From Flavobacterium psychrotrophum (lineage in GTDB: Bacteria; Bacteroidota; Bacteroidia; Flavobacteriales; Flavobacteriaceae), in the NCBI RefSeq assembly GCF_003403075.1, contig NZ_CP031557.1:868001-932000 (forward strand): DNA of 64,000 nt, written 5' to 3'. Under the pieces are notes generated by a model. It saw nothing but the letters and a program-made list of their open reading frames with translations, was not told the DNA's origin and ran no database searches. The position numbers and the translations under genes were made by a program. Below are positions 19,001-26,465 of the stretch, in pieces (positions within the stretch are counted from its first letter, which is position 1; each line of letters starts with the position of its first letter).

Positions 19001-20603
19001 TGGTGTACCGGTTTGCGAGGCATATGCAGTAGTTATAGAAGGCGATTATAATTCTGCTACAAATGGCGAAATATATGCCTGTAGCCTTACGGTTAACAGT
19101 GGTGATGTAGTTGTAAACACAGGTGATACCTTTACTATAAGAAGTGGTGTTTCTGTACTGGGCGGATCGCTTACTTTTGAATCTGATGCTAGCCTGTTAC
19201 AGTTCAATAATGTTACTAACGTGGGAGAAATAACCTATAAAAGAAACAGTTCTGAACTCTATAACCTTGATTATACGCTATGGTCATCTCCGGTAAGCGG
19301 ATCACAAACCTTAAAGCAGTTTTCTCCACAAACGCTGGATGCGCGCTTTTATGTGTATAACACAGCCCTGAATGCCTACAGTAACTACACGAGTGCATCG
19401 GGCATACTGGGCGGGATGCCTAATGTGGTACAGTTTACAAAAGCAAAAGGCTACCTTATACGTATGCCCGATGGCTGGTCAGAAACTGTTCCGTCTTCAC
19501 ACAACGGCATTTTTCATGGAGTACCAAACAATGGTGACATTAGCATTCCGTTAAACGTAGGAGGCAACAGGTATAACGCAGTGGGTAATCCATATCCTTC
19601 ACCATTGCGTCTGTATAATTTTCTTATGGATAACCAGAGTAACCTGGAAAATGGAACGGCATATTTCTGGAGAAAACGCAATGGCTCATCAGATACAACT
19701 TACACCACAGTATCCCTTGCAGGTTCTGTTGAAGGGTGTAGCGATTGCGAACCATCAGAAGGTGGGGGAGAAGGAGAAAATTCGGCTTATTTGTTTACAA
19801 TAAAACCGGGACAGGGCTTTTTTGTAAAAGCGGCGGCTACGGCAACCAGTCTTTCGTTCAACAATTTTATGAGATGGGACAGAGATAATGGGCGTTTTTA
19901 CAGAACTGCAAATGAAACCCCTGCTGTCGCCGATTCTAAATACTGGCTTAATATAACGAATGATACCCACGATTTTGGCCAGACAGCTGTAGCATATATG
20001 GAAGATACAACCCTGGATCTTGATTATGCTTATGATGGCAGGCTATTAAATGATGGTACGGTAGCACTGTACACTATTGCCCAGGATACTAAACTATCTA
20101 TACAGGCACGCGACCTGTTTAATATTAACGATGAGGTAGCACTAGGGTACAAAGCTAATACGGGCGGAAGTTTTACCATAAGCCTGCACCGCTATACAGG
20201 AGTATTTAAACAAGAGCAGGATATTTATTTGGTAGACATTCAGGAGGGTATAGTACGTGAGCTAAAAACAGAAGACAGCTATACCTTTATTACCGCTGCC
20301 GGAACTTTTAACGACCGCTTTAAAATAGTTTATAGATCACCATCTCTTAGTGTGGGTGGAGGTTTAGATATTTCAAAAAGCATTATGGCATATAAAAATG
20401 ACAATACAATTGTACTTAATAGTGGCACTGCAATTATGAAAAGCATTGCGGTATATGATATTCACGGCAGGCTGTTGCATAGCAATAATGACGTAAACGC
20501 ATCAGACGCAAAAGTGACTGGCCTTGCCATACAGGAGCAAATGCTGATTGTAGAAGTAACAACCATTGATGGCTATAAAGTAAGTAAAAAAATAATCTAC
20601 TAA
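16080..20603 (+). CDS. SprB-repeat T9SS surface protein
   Basis: A 1507-residue secreted protein. The signal peptide ends at YLSAQ, followed by a jelly-roll-like N-terminal domain to about residue 195. About ten SprB-type repeats of roughly 70-75 residues follow (typical unit: TDILCYGSSTG, GGTTPYTYLWSNGATT, AGNYSVTITDGNGCT). After residue 960 comes an unrelated beta-rich region (TTWNGSSWSNGVP). The protein ends in a T9SS type A sorting domain with a GYKVSKKIIY tail. SprB repeats are known from the Flavobacterium johnsoniae gliding adhesin SprB. This protein is much smaller than SprB, so a general cell-surface or secreted adhesin role is inferred. A small anchor-like protein gene follows 11 bases later. 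Confidence 0.9.
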   Translation: MKKYYLLALLLMLFGNHYLSAQIITETFDNEPNNATSFSEGGITFNITSQQSYFYVQGAFPNTGWNGNAKDNKYLDNSYYTSSSRGVEFTMSTANGAAINLKSLWIYVSTTSLNLSPVGTLTITGKRGGSVVYSASRSNPFNPSASTNNGFTLFDMATLGNQDNSNTVIDQIVITTDIGIGYLSVDAMKFECAPVTLTASSQTNVSCYGGNNGKATASFAPSGTLTYNWLPGNPAGDGTASVTGLTAGTWTCTATNACGKNFTQVFHITEPAALSATSQITDINCYGNATGSITVAAAGGATPYTYLWTTGETTASLYDKPAGNYSLTITDANGCTLSQNYTISQPAAPLSGIAAQSNVLCYNAATGQASLAVSGGTPPYSYAWSNGHTGEALTNVGAGDYSLTVTDAKGCTLTHPFNISQPLSALAATTNKTDILCYGSSTGNAGVTVSGGTTPYTYLWSNGATTATISNIIAGNYSVTITDGNGCTLVEDFTIVQPAIALSATISATDILCFGTNTGAAGTSVSGGTAPYTYVWSSGEVTASLSNKAAGNYSVTVTDANGCTLVKDITLAQPAASLSAIMSKTDVLCTGAATGTANVLVLGGVSPYTYQWSSGQSTASVTGLQGGAYSVTVTDANGCTIEKDITINEPTALDVIMDYAWPLCYGEANGTASVNVSGGIAPYTYLWSTGATTAGVENLPAGNYSITVTDGNGCSDTKIFELLNPYILSIDEIITNNAVCHGSDSGSITINSMRGGTAPYSYLWSNGATTNYINNLAAGTYSVMVTDANGCSVSETRTINQPAAPMSATAIKTDVSCYGAANGYVIIDAQGGTAPYTFQVFPSGNYNWNSTITGLAPGDYSVLVKDAFNCSATVAFTISQPEPLSATVATTDYACGLSSQGSASATVSGGVAPYTYSWYPYERDGSMADNLPGRDDYRVTITDANQCSVTKYFVINNASECGVTTTWNGSSWSNGVPVCEAYAVVIEGDYNSATNGEIYACSLTVNSGDVVVNTGDTFTIRSGVSVLGGSLTFESDASLLQFNNVTNVGEITYKRNSSELYNLDYTLWSSPVSGSQTLKQFSPQTLDARFYVYNTALNAYSNYTSASGILGGMPNVVQFTKAKGYLIRMPDGWSETVPSSHNGIFHGVPNNGDISIPLNVGGNRYNAVGNPYPSPLRLYNFLMDNQSNLENGTAYFWRKRNGSSDTTYTTVSLAGSVEGCSDCEPSEGGGEGENSAYLFTIKPGQGFFVKAAATATSLSFNNFMRWDRDNGRFYRTANETPAVADSKYWLNITNDTHDFGQTAVAYMEDTTLDLDYAYDGRLLNDGTVALYTIAQDTKLSIQARDLFNINDEVALGYKANTGGSFTISLHRYTGVFKQEQDIYLVDIQEGIVRELKTEDSYTFITAAGTFNDRFKIVYRSPSLSVGGGLDISKSIMAYKNDNTIVLNSGTAIMKSIAVYDIHGRLLHSNNDVNASDAKVTGLAIQEQMLIVEVTTIDGYKVSKKIIY
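16669..18948 (+). repeat. Tandem SprB-type repeats (about ten units)
   Basis: Units of about 210-225 bases recur, each encoding a Cys-Tyr-Gly start, a PYTYLWS core and a TDxNGC end. The first and the last units are the most diverged. Amino-acid conservation exceeds DNA conservation, so this is an old protein-level array rather than a recent DNA duplication. Confidence 0.85.
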
Positions 20604-20614
20604 ACCACATAATT

Positions 20615-20848
20615 ATGATACATAAATTTTTAAAAATGCTTGTGTGCACCATACTGCTTTTTAGCTGTACCATGCTGCACGCAGAGGACGAAGGTCCCGG
20701 GACAGGTTTTGAAGATGAAAATGGAGATGTGGGCGATGAGACTGTAGAATCTCCCCCTACACCCATAGACTCGCAAATTGTATTTCTCGCGGCAGCGGGT
20801 ACTGCTTTGGCTTTTTTTAGGTACAGGCTTATAAGGACTGATAAGTAA
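20615..20848 (+). CDS. Small signal-peptide protein with C-terminal membrane segment
   Basis: A 77-residue protein with a signal peptide (MIHKFLKMLVCTILLFSCTMLHA), an acidic Gly/Glu/Asp-rich middle, then PTPIDSQI, a hydrophobic stretch FLAAAGTALAFF and a basic end RYRLIRTDK. This order (signal, polar linker, P-I-D, hydrophobic helix, basic tail) recurs in many short flavobacterial proteins and is reminiscent of sorting-tail architecture. It starts 11 bases after the SprB-repeat gene and is probably co-transcribed. Function is unknown. Confidence 0.75.
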   Translation: MIHKFLKMLVCTILLFSCTMLHAEDEGPGTGFEDENGDVGDETVESPPTPIDSQIVFLAAAGTALAFFRYRLIRTDK

Positions 20849-20876
20849 TATAAAAATCAGGGCTCAATTATTTACC

Positions 20877-20907
20877 AGCCCCGTCTATATCAGGCGGGGC
20901 TTTTTTA
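20877..20907 (+). terminator. Rho-independent terminator after the SprB-repeat operon
   Basis: AGCCCCG pairs perfectly with CGGGGCT across an 11-base loop and runs into a TTTTTT tract, 29 bases after the stop of the small protein gene. Confidence 0.85.
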
Positions 20908-20978
20908 TGAGATTATCTCCCGTAAATCAGGTATGTTAATTGCATGTTATACGGCGTTTTTGTCATGTCAAAAAGTGC

Positions 20979-20986
20979 TAAATTTG
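20979..20986 (+). promoter_or_regulatory. -7 promoter box candidate for msrBA
   Basis: TAAATTTG matches TAnnTTTG; a TTTG lies 16 bases upstream (20959-20962), slightly closer than usual. The leader to the MsrB-MsrA start would be about 105 bases. Confidence 0.4.
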
Positions 20987-21099
20987 TTGAAATTACTAAT
21001 ACTTTTTAGCTATGTCATACTATACTGTAAATTGCATTTTTGGCACAGTTTTTATAAGTATATAAGTACTTCACAATAATTAAAGAAAGGAAATTTATC

Positions 21100-22089
21100 A
21101 TGCTAAAATGGATTGATGTTATAAGGTTTGCAACTAACGGAAACCCCACACCAGATACCCGGGTAGTAAAAACTGATGAAGAGTGGCATGCCCTGTTAAG
21201 CCCCGAAGAATTTAGGGTGGCACGCCTTAAGGGTACAGAACGTGCACATAGCTCAGAAATGTGTTCGTTATTTGAACCCGGTAAATATGGTTGTGTGTGC
21301 TGCGGCACATTACTGTTTGACGGTGATGAGAAGTTTGAAAGCGGTACAGGATGGCCATCGTTTACACAACCGGTTAAAGATAATGTTGTTGCCTATCATA
21401 AAGATGAAAGTTATGGTATGGTGCGCATAGAAGCACTGTGTAGTACGTGCGATGCGCATTTGGGTCACGTTTTCCCCGATGGGCCTAAGCCAAGCGGGCT
21501 GCGTTATTGTATGAACGCTGTTGCGCTTAAAAAAGTAGAAAGCAACGAAAAGAAGCTTACCATAGGCGGTGGCTGTTTTTGGTGTACCGAGGCTGTGTTT
21601 ACATTGCTAAAAGGCGTTACCAAAGTAGAGAGTGGCTATAGCGGTGGCAAGATTGATAACCCTACCTACCGCGAGGTGTGCAGCGGAATGACCGGCCATG
21701 CAGAGGTAATTGAGGTAACCTATAACCCTGATGAAATATCATTTGAAGATTTGCTGCGTATACATCTTAGTACTCACAACCCTACCACGCTAAACCGTCA
21801 GGGTGCAGACATGGGTACCCAGTACCGTAGTGTTATTTATTATCGTAATGATGCCGAAAAAGCAGCTGCCCAAAATGTTATTGACGAATTGCAGCAGGCA
21901 TACAATGACCCCATTGTTACAGAGCTTACAGCGGCAGAACATTTTTACAAAGCAGAGGCATACCATCAGGATTATTATGCTAACAACGCCCAGGAAGGCT
22001 ATTGCCAGGCGGTAATAGACCCTAAGCTTAAAAAGTTTAAACAGCTTTTTAAAGACAAGCTTAAAGATACTACCCAGGTAGCGGGCTAA
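21100..22089 (+). CDS. msrBA: Bifunctional methionine sulfoxide reductase, MsrB-MsrA fusion
   Basis: A 329-residue fusion with MsrB first and MsrA second. The MsrB half (about 1-145) shows zinc-ligand pairs Cys65/Cys68 and Cys114/Cys117, the segment SGTGWPSF, DAHLGHVFPDGP, and the catalytic Cys137 in RYCMN. The MsrA half starts near 154 with GGGCFWC (catalytic Cys159) and continues with GYSGG, HAEVIEVTYNP and DMGTQYRSVIYY. It reduces both R and S methionine sulfoxide back to methionine. There is no signal peptide, so it is cytoplasmic. The common PilB-type fusion has MsrA before MsrB, so the order here is the reverse. Confidence 0.95.
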   Translation: MLKWIDVIRFATNGNPTPDTRVVKTDEEWHALLSPEEFRVARLKGTERAHSSEMCSLFEPGKYGCVCCGTLLFDGDEKFESGTGWPSFTQPVKDNVVAYHKDESYGMVRIEALCSTCDAHLGHVFPDGPKPSGLRYCMNAVALKKVESNEKKLTIGGGCFWCTEAVFTLLKGVTKVESGYSGGKIDNPTYREVCSGMTGHAEVIEVTYNPDEISFEDLLRIHLSTHNPTTLNRQGADMGTQYRSVIYYRNDAEKAAAQNVIDELQQAYNDPIVTELTAAEHFYKAEAYHQDYYANNAQEGYCQAVIDPKLKKFKQLFKDKLKDTTQVAG

Positions 22090-22117
22090 AATAATGCTGT
22101 TGCCATTTATATAATTG

Positions 22118-22150
22118 ATCCTGTTGCTTTAATTGGCAGCAGGATTTTTT
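22118..22150 (+). terminator. Terminator between msrBA and mazG
   Basis: ATCCTGTTGC pairs with GCAGCAGGAT (one G-T wobble) around an eight-base loop and ends in five T. It sits 29 bases after the msrBA stop codon. Confidence 0.75.
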
Positions 22151-22174
22151 ACTTTTACACAAAATTTTACAGTT

Positions 22175-22948
22175 ATGAATACACGCCAACAGCAACTTGA
22201 TGCTTTTAACCGCCTTTTAGATATAATGGACGACCTTAGGGAGAAATGCCCTTGGGATAAAAAGCAAACCCTGCAAACCCTGCGCCACCTTACCATAGAG
22301 GAAACATATGAGCTGGGCGATGCTATTCTTGATAACGATTTACAGGAGGTAAAAAAAGAGTTGGGTGATGTGTTGCTGCACATAGTATTTTATGCCAAAA
22401 TAGGCAGCGAAACCGGCGACTTTGATATTGCCGATGTGGCAAACAGTATTTGTGATAAGCTTATACACCGCCACCCGCACATTTATGGCGATGTGGTAGT
22501 GGAAGATGAAGAACAGGTAAAGCAAAACTGGGAAAAACTAAAGCTTAAAGAAGGTAAAAAATCGGTACTGGAAGGAGTGCCAAAAAGCCTGCCGGCACTG
22601 GTTAAAGCCAGCCGCATTCAGGAGAAGGCACGTGGTGTGGGCTTTGACTGGGAAGAACCGGGACAGGTTTGGGAAAAGGTGCAGGAAGAAATTGCTGAGT
22701 TTCATGATGAGGTGCAGAGCGGCGACCAGGAAAAGATGGAAGGCGAATTTGGCGATGTACTGTTCTCGCTTATCAATTACGCACGTTTCCTGAAGATCAA
22801 TCCTGAAGATGCTTTGGAACGTACCAACAAAAAATTTATAAAGCGCTTTACCTATCTGGAAAGCAAGGCTGGCGAAATGGGAAAATCTCTTGCAGATATG
22901 ACACTTGCCGAAATGGATGTATTCTGGAATGAGGCTAAAAAGCTGTAA
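22175..22948 (+). CDS. mazG: Nucleoside triphosphate pyrophosphohydrolase MazG
   Basis: A 257-residue MazG starting at ATG 22175, which is chosen because upstream sequence forms the preceding terminator. Two MazG folds are visible: CPWDKKQTLQTLRHLTIEE with EETYELGDAI and KKELGDVLLHIVF in the first, and EEIAEFHDEV with EFGDVLFSLINYA in the second. These acidic residues bind magnesium. It hydrolyses NTPs and dNTPs to monophosphates and can lower (p)ppGpp-linked or aberrant nucleotide pools. The next gene begins three bases after its stop, so they share a transcript. Confidence 0.95.
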   Translation: MNTRQQQLDAFNRLLDIMDDLREKCPWDKKQTLQTLRHLTIEETYELGDAILDNDLQEVKKELGDVLLHIVFYAKIGSETGDFDIADVANSICDKLIHRHPHIYGDVVVEDEEQVKQNWEKLKLKEGKKSVLEGVPKSLPALVKASRIQEKARGVGFDWEEPGQVWEKVQEEIAEFHDEVQSGDQEKMEGEFGDVLFSLINYARFLKINPEDALERTNKKFIKRFTYLESKAGEMGKSLADMTLAEMDVFWNEAKKL

Positions 22949-22951
22949 GCA

Positions 22952-24073
22952 ATGAAAAAACTGATGATGATATGCCTGCTTGTAAGCGGGCTTTGTTTTG
23001 GGCAAAAAATAGATGTTGCCAGCCTGCACCTAAAGCTTGAAGGTAATAAAACCGAAGAGCTGATGTATGGCTTTGCTGCGGGCGATCGTATTATACTTAC
23101 CATAACTGCCGAAGGTGCGACATTGCCCGAAGCGGCTGTACTTCAATACCCTGACGTGCTAAAATACCGTGGGCAAAATATTAAGGAGGAAAAGCAGGAA
23201 CTTACGGTTACTAACAAATCGGTTTATGTATTCAGGTTTGTAAATAATACAAAGGGTAAGCGCAACTGCCAGGTAACCATACAGCGCATACCGAAAAGCA
23301 TCGCTACACGCAATTTTAATACGGCGGTAAAATGGGCTATGGTGCCTGATACGGTTTGGGTTTCAGGTACTAAAGATGTTGTTGTTGGGTATGATACATT
23401 ACGTATTCAAAAAGTGCATAGGGTAGTAGCGAGTGAAAAAAAATATGAAGAAATTGTACTGGATAAAAGCCAGCGTGTGGGCGCTAAATCCGGGTTAGGC
23501 GAAACGCGAAGTTCGGTTGCTTTTACCTTACCTGTAAATGTTATAGGTAAAGATGAAACTAAAAAAGTAGTGGCCTGGGCATACTGGGTAGGCGTAGGGG
23601 AGGAGAGTAACGATTTTTGGAAGCAAAACCGTAAACTTATTGTAACAACTGCAAAAGGTGTGGCAACCTACTTTACTACGCCTTTAGGAGGGCTGGCGGC
23701 AGGTGCTGTTACCGGATTGTTGTTACCCGCAAACGGCGAAGATGTAGAATATGCATTGACCGATGAGGTGAATAAAAATCTTTTTGTTGCAGGCAAGCCT
23801 AATAAGCCTTTTGACGGCGGAAAAGGCACTGCAGGCTACAAACGCTTTATTGATGGTAAATTGTTGCAGGGCAGCTTTTATATGGCTTTAGCCAATGACA
23901 ATTATGTGCAGCCTATAGATGTTAATGTAAAAGTTTCGGCTATTATAGAGCATATAAAGTATAAAGACGAAAAGTATATAGATACAACCATTACACCACG
24001 ATACGAAAAAAAGATAGTGCGCGAACCACAGGTTACCACTGTAAAAATGCCGGTGACGTATGATTATAAGTAG
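22952..24073 (+). CDS. Secreted hypothetical protein
   Basis: A 373-residue protein with a signal peptide (MKKLMMICLLVSGLCFGQ). The rest is beta-rich: an N-terminal domain with GDRIILTITAEG and YVFRFVNNTKGKRNCQVTIQRIP resembles a carbohydrate- or membrane-binding beta-sandwich. A middle stretch AVAFTLPVNV-like leads to a Gly/Ala/Leu-rich segment (GGLAAGAVTGLLLP) that could insert in a membrane. I do not recognise a named family. It starts three bases after mazG and is likely translated from the same mRNA, although a functional link is not evident. Confidence 0.8.
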   Translation: MKKLMMICLLVSGLCFGQKIDVASLHLKLEGNKTEELMYGFAAGDRIILTITAEGATLPEAAVLQYPDVLKYRGQNIKEEKQELTVTNKSVYVFRFVNNTKGKRNCQVTIQRIPKSIATRNFNTAVKWAMVPDTVWVSGTKDVVVGYDTLRIQKVHRVVASEKKYEEIVLDKSQRVGAKSGLGETRSSVAFTLPVNVIGKDETKKVVAWAYWVGVGEESNDFWKQNRKLIVTTAKGVATYFTTPLGGLAAGAVTGLLLPANGEDVEYALTDEVNKNLFVAGKPNKPFDGGKGTAGYKRFIDGKLLQGSFYMALANDNYVQPIDVNVKVSAIIEHIKYKDEKYIDTTITPRYEKKIVREPQVTTVKMPVTYDYK

Positions 24074-24106
24074 TGAGATGTATTTTGAGCACCACTAACA
24101 TTATGA

Positions 24107-24328
24107 CTTACCGATGAAATAAACCTGTATGATGTACTGCCAACTTCAGGCTTTACAATAATATAAGGTATTGATATTATTGATGTTATAAAGAAATCAG
24201 AGGCCGCATTAATGGAACTAGTGGTATATATTGGAGGCCAAAGAAAGCAATAACAGTATAACGATTATAAAGTTGTTGCTTTCACTCCTGAGCATATAAC
24301 GGCATTAAAGGCAATGATAGGAAGATAG
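24107..24328 (+). pseudogene. Decayed gene remnant with two in-frame stops
   Basis: One plus-strand frame reads LTDEINLYDVLPTSGFTII, stop, GIDIIDVIKKSEAALMELV and on to YIGGQRKQ, stop, then QYNDYKVVAFTPEHITALKA to MIGR and a final stop. The peptides on both sides of each TAA look protein-like and stay in the same frame. The reading has no start codon. It is probably the tail of an old gene lost by point mutation. The family was not recognised. It fills most of the 322-base gap between 24074 and 24395. Confidence 0.45.
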
Positions 24329-24395
24329 GGCTAACAACAATCTCCCCGTTTCGGGAAGATTTGTGTTTATTTAACGCTACATCTAATCCGCTACA

Positions 24396-24778
24396 TTAAT
24401 TTCTTGAATATTCGATTTCCTGTGTAACTAACAAATAATAATTTACATCACTTTTACTTATCTTTAAAGTATCATTATTTGCCTTTTTCGATATTACAAA
24501 AGGAGGATTAATATCTTGCAATTCTATTAAACCATTTTTGAAATGAACTCTTGAATAGCTACTTATTCCATCCGAATTATATAATACTTTATTTAAATAT
24601 AAATCATTTCTTTCAAAAGATATACTTGTGACATGTAAATCATTGAGCTTTGTTTCAAATCTTATTTTTGGAGCAATTTCACGTTTATTCAAATCTCTTT
24701 CATTCATTATATAGAGGTATAGTATTCCAAGTAAAAAAGAGGAATGTAAAATGATAAAATTAATTTCTTGTTTTTCAT
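24396..24778 (-). pseudogene. Small membrane-anchored protein, frameshifted near its start
   Basis: The intact frame covers 103 residues from ATG 24707, but the same frame stays open upstream and encodes a hydrophobic helix (NFIILHSSFLLGILYLYI) with no start. An ATG at 24778 lies one frame off, and five A (minus strand; T run at 24771-24775) follow it. One more A would give a 127-residue protein beginning MKKQEINFIILHSSFLLGIL, a normal single-helix anchor, followed by a soluble domain (FETKLNDLHVTSISFERNDL). So either a real frameshift or a base missing from the sequence is present. The family is unknown. It is the last gene of the accessory island. Confidence 0.55.
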
Positions 24779-24956
24779 TATTTCATAATTATTGTATTCC
24801 CATAATTTAAGTTAAATTAGCCTATCGACATTGAAGCACCAATACTTGCAGAAATGCCTTGCAATTTAACCACAAGGGGCTTAAGTAGTTAGTCGTCTGT
24901 TTATTGCTACTTTTTTGCCGTCCCTTTATACTCAAGTGCAGGGCTTGTTGTTTTAA

Positions 24957-25355
24957 TTAAATTTTTGAATGCTTTGAAATAATGGCTTTATAAAATATAC
25001 ATGTAAGAACTAACACGCTAATAATTAAAAGGTATACACCATTTAAATAATCTAATTGTGATGCCAAATATGTATACACTAAACATTCTATAGCTAATAA
25101 TATGAAAATTAAACCAGAAAATATATGTAAGTTATTTAATTTGAATGTATAATAAATTGGGACGGTCAAAACAACTGTAAACAATGTTGGTAAAGCTAAA
25201 AATATAAAACAATAATAAACTATGTCTTGAAATGTTTTCAGATTTTCTACTGAGATTAATGCGTAATTATCATTTTTGAACATCATCAATATATAAAATA
25301 AAAAATATTTTAAATACATATATAATGCAATGTTTATAAGTTTAGGTTTAAGCAT
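24957..25355 (-). CDS. Four-helix membrane protein
   Basis: A 132-residue hydrophobic protein with about four membrane helices, for example YYCFIFLALPTLFTVVLTV and VYLLIISVLVLTCIFYKAII, and very AT-rich codons. No motif was recognised. It lies in the minus-strand series of small genes after the orphan RHS tip; small polytopic proteins in that position are often immunity proteins, which is inference here. The 178 bases between it and the 24396-24778 gene hold no clear gene. Confidence 0.6.
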   Translation of the reverse strand: MLKPKLINIALYMYLKYFLFYILMMFKNDNYALISVENLKTFQDIVYYCFIFLALPTLFTVVLTVPIYYTFKLNNLHIFSGLIFILLAIECLVYTYLASQLDYLNGVYLLIISVLVLTCIFYKAIISKHSKI

Positions 25356-25549
25356 AATTTTGTCTTCAGGAAACTATAAATTAAAGGTAAAAATCTTTCA
25401 TAAATAAATCTTTCCACTATTAGTTGTTTCGGTTGAGCTCGCATTATTTTACCATCTAATTTACTTATCATAATTTAGTATCCAGTCTTCTATACATCCC
25501 ATTGTAGTCTGTAAACCTCATTGGATTGTTGACACAATGTAGTTGTTAC

Positions 25550-25570
25550 GCACGAGCAAGATCCTCGCGC
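25550..25570. other. GC-rich hairpin in AT-rich island
   Basis: GCACGAG pairs with CTCGCGC (one G-T type mismatch) around CAAGATC. The surrounding 286-base gap (25356-25641) is otherwise AT-rich and without a gene. The contrast in composition suggests a remnant of a mobile or dispersed repeat, but no second copy was seen. Confidence 0.35.
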
Positions 25571-25641
25571 CAGCAGGGGAATAAAAAAGCTACATTACAA
25601 AAACTGATATTATCTATGTAATTGGAAGCCCTCATTTAATA

Positions 25642-26130
25642 TTACCAATTTTTTTTCTTATAAATGACTCCTTCAATTATTGAATTAACTACCAAATCAA
25701 ACTTATTTTGGGCATTGATGCCAGGATACATCAAGAGAAATCTATTAAGAATGTTATTAGTAGTCATCATATAAATTACGCAATCAATTGTATTGTTGTT
25801 TTTATATTTAAAATATACTTTTATGAAACTCTTGTAGTTTTCCACTTTATTAACATCAATATCTCCAATATCAAATAAAAAGTCTTTGACGTTTTCTATT
25901 TTGACAGGTGTTGGTATTTGTAATTCATTTGACATCATATATAGTATATAACTAGGCTTTGTATTAATAGTGACTTGATAACTATCAATATTAGCTTGCT
26001 TTTCATTAGTGCTTTGATATAGTTTTGCACAAATTCCAGTTGGTAAGGGTAAAAGGTAAAAGTTATTTTCGATATTACTCTGTGCTTTCATACACGTTGC
26101 AAAAAACAATAAAAAAATAATCGATTTCAT
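25642..26130 (-). CDS. Secreted hypothetical protein in RHS-associated island
   Basis: A 162-residue protein starting at ATG 26130 (MKSIIFLLFFATCMKAQ, a clear signal peptide). The mature part is mixed alpha/beta (ENNFYLLPLPTGICAKLYQS, FDIGDIDVNKVENYKSFIKV, IDCVIYMMTTNN) and ends with a basic tail VIYKKKNW. Its start codon overlaps the stop codon of the upstream membrane-protein gene as ATGA, so the two are translationally coupled. The family was not recognised. A periplasmic immunity or accessory role next to the RHS tip is possible but unproven. Confidence 0.65.
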   Translation of the reverse strand: MKSIIFLLFFATCMKAQSNIENNFYLLPLPTGICAKLYQSTNEKQANIDSYQVTINTKPSYILYMMSNELQIPTPVKIENVKDFLFDIGDIDVNKVENYKSFIKVYFKYKNNNTIDCVIYMMTTNNILNRFLLMYPGINAQNKFDLVVNSIIEGVIYKKKNW

Positions 26131-26414
26131 AAAAACATTTTTTTTAATAAACGCAAAAATAAGTTTCCTATCATAAAATATATCCATATTATGCTGGTTA
26201 ATAATAAAACTATAAAAGGGATAAAAATAATTATTACTACCGTACCCAATAAGCCATAAACATCTTTGTTGTTAAAATTTACTGGAATAATACCTGAAAT
26301 GTTAAATATAATATGAATTAAAGCAAAGGGAAGATAACCAAATAAAAATGTAATAAACAATGTCTCAAAAAGCTCCACTGGTTTTGTAGAGTATTTCTCT
26401 ATAATTTTTTTCAT
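26127..26414 (-). CDS. Small membrane protein in RHS-associated island
   Basis: A 95-residue protein with two strong membrane helices (LFETLFITFLFGYLPFALIH and LGTVVIIIFIPFIVLLLTSI) and possibly a third near the C-terminus (WIYFMIGNLFLRLL). It begins 51 bases after the end of the RHS-tip reading and overlaps the next gene by four bases (ATGA). Position and topology are those of a candidate immunity protein; no family was recognised. Confidence 0.65.
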   Translation of the reverse strand: MKKIIEKYSTKPVELFETLFITFLFGYLPFALIHIIFNISGIIPVNFNNKDVYGLLGTVVIIIFIPFIVLLLTSIIWIYFMIGNLFLRLLKKMFL

Positions 26415-26465
26415 CTTGTAAAATTGCTAGGTTTTGAGTCTAATTTATTGCAAATATATTCACTA

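Noticed and set aside
21040..21070. TTGGCACAG as a sigma-54 promoter before msrBA
   Set aside because: The second TTGC element is missing at the required distance.
24816..24890. Minus-strand peptide LLKPLVVKLQGISASIGASM followed by a stop, as a second RHS toxin remnant
   Set aside because: It is short, without a start, and the Gly/Ser/Ala pattern is too weak to assign.
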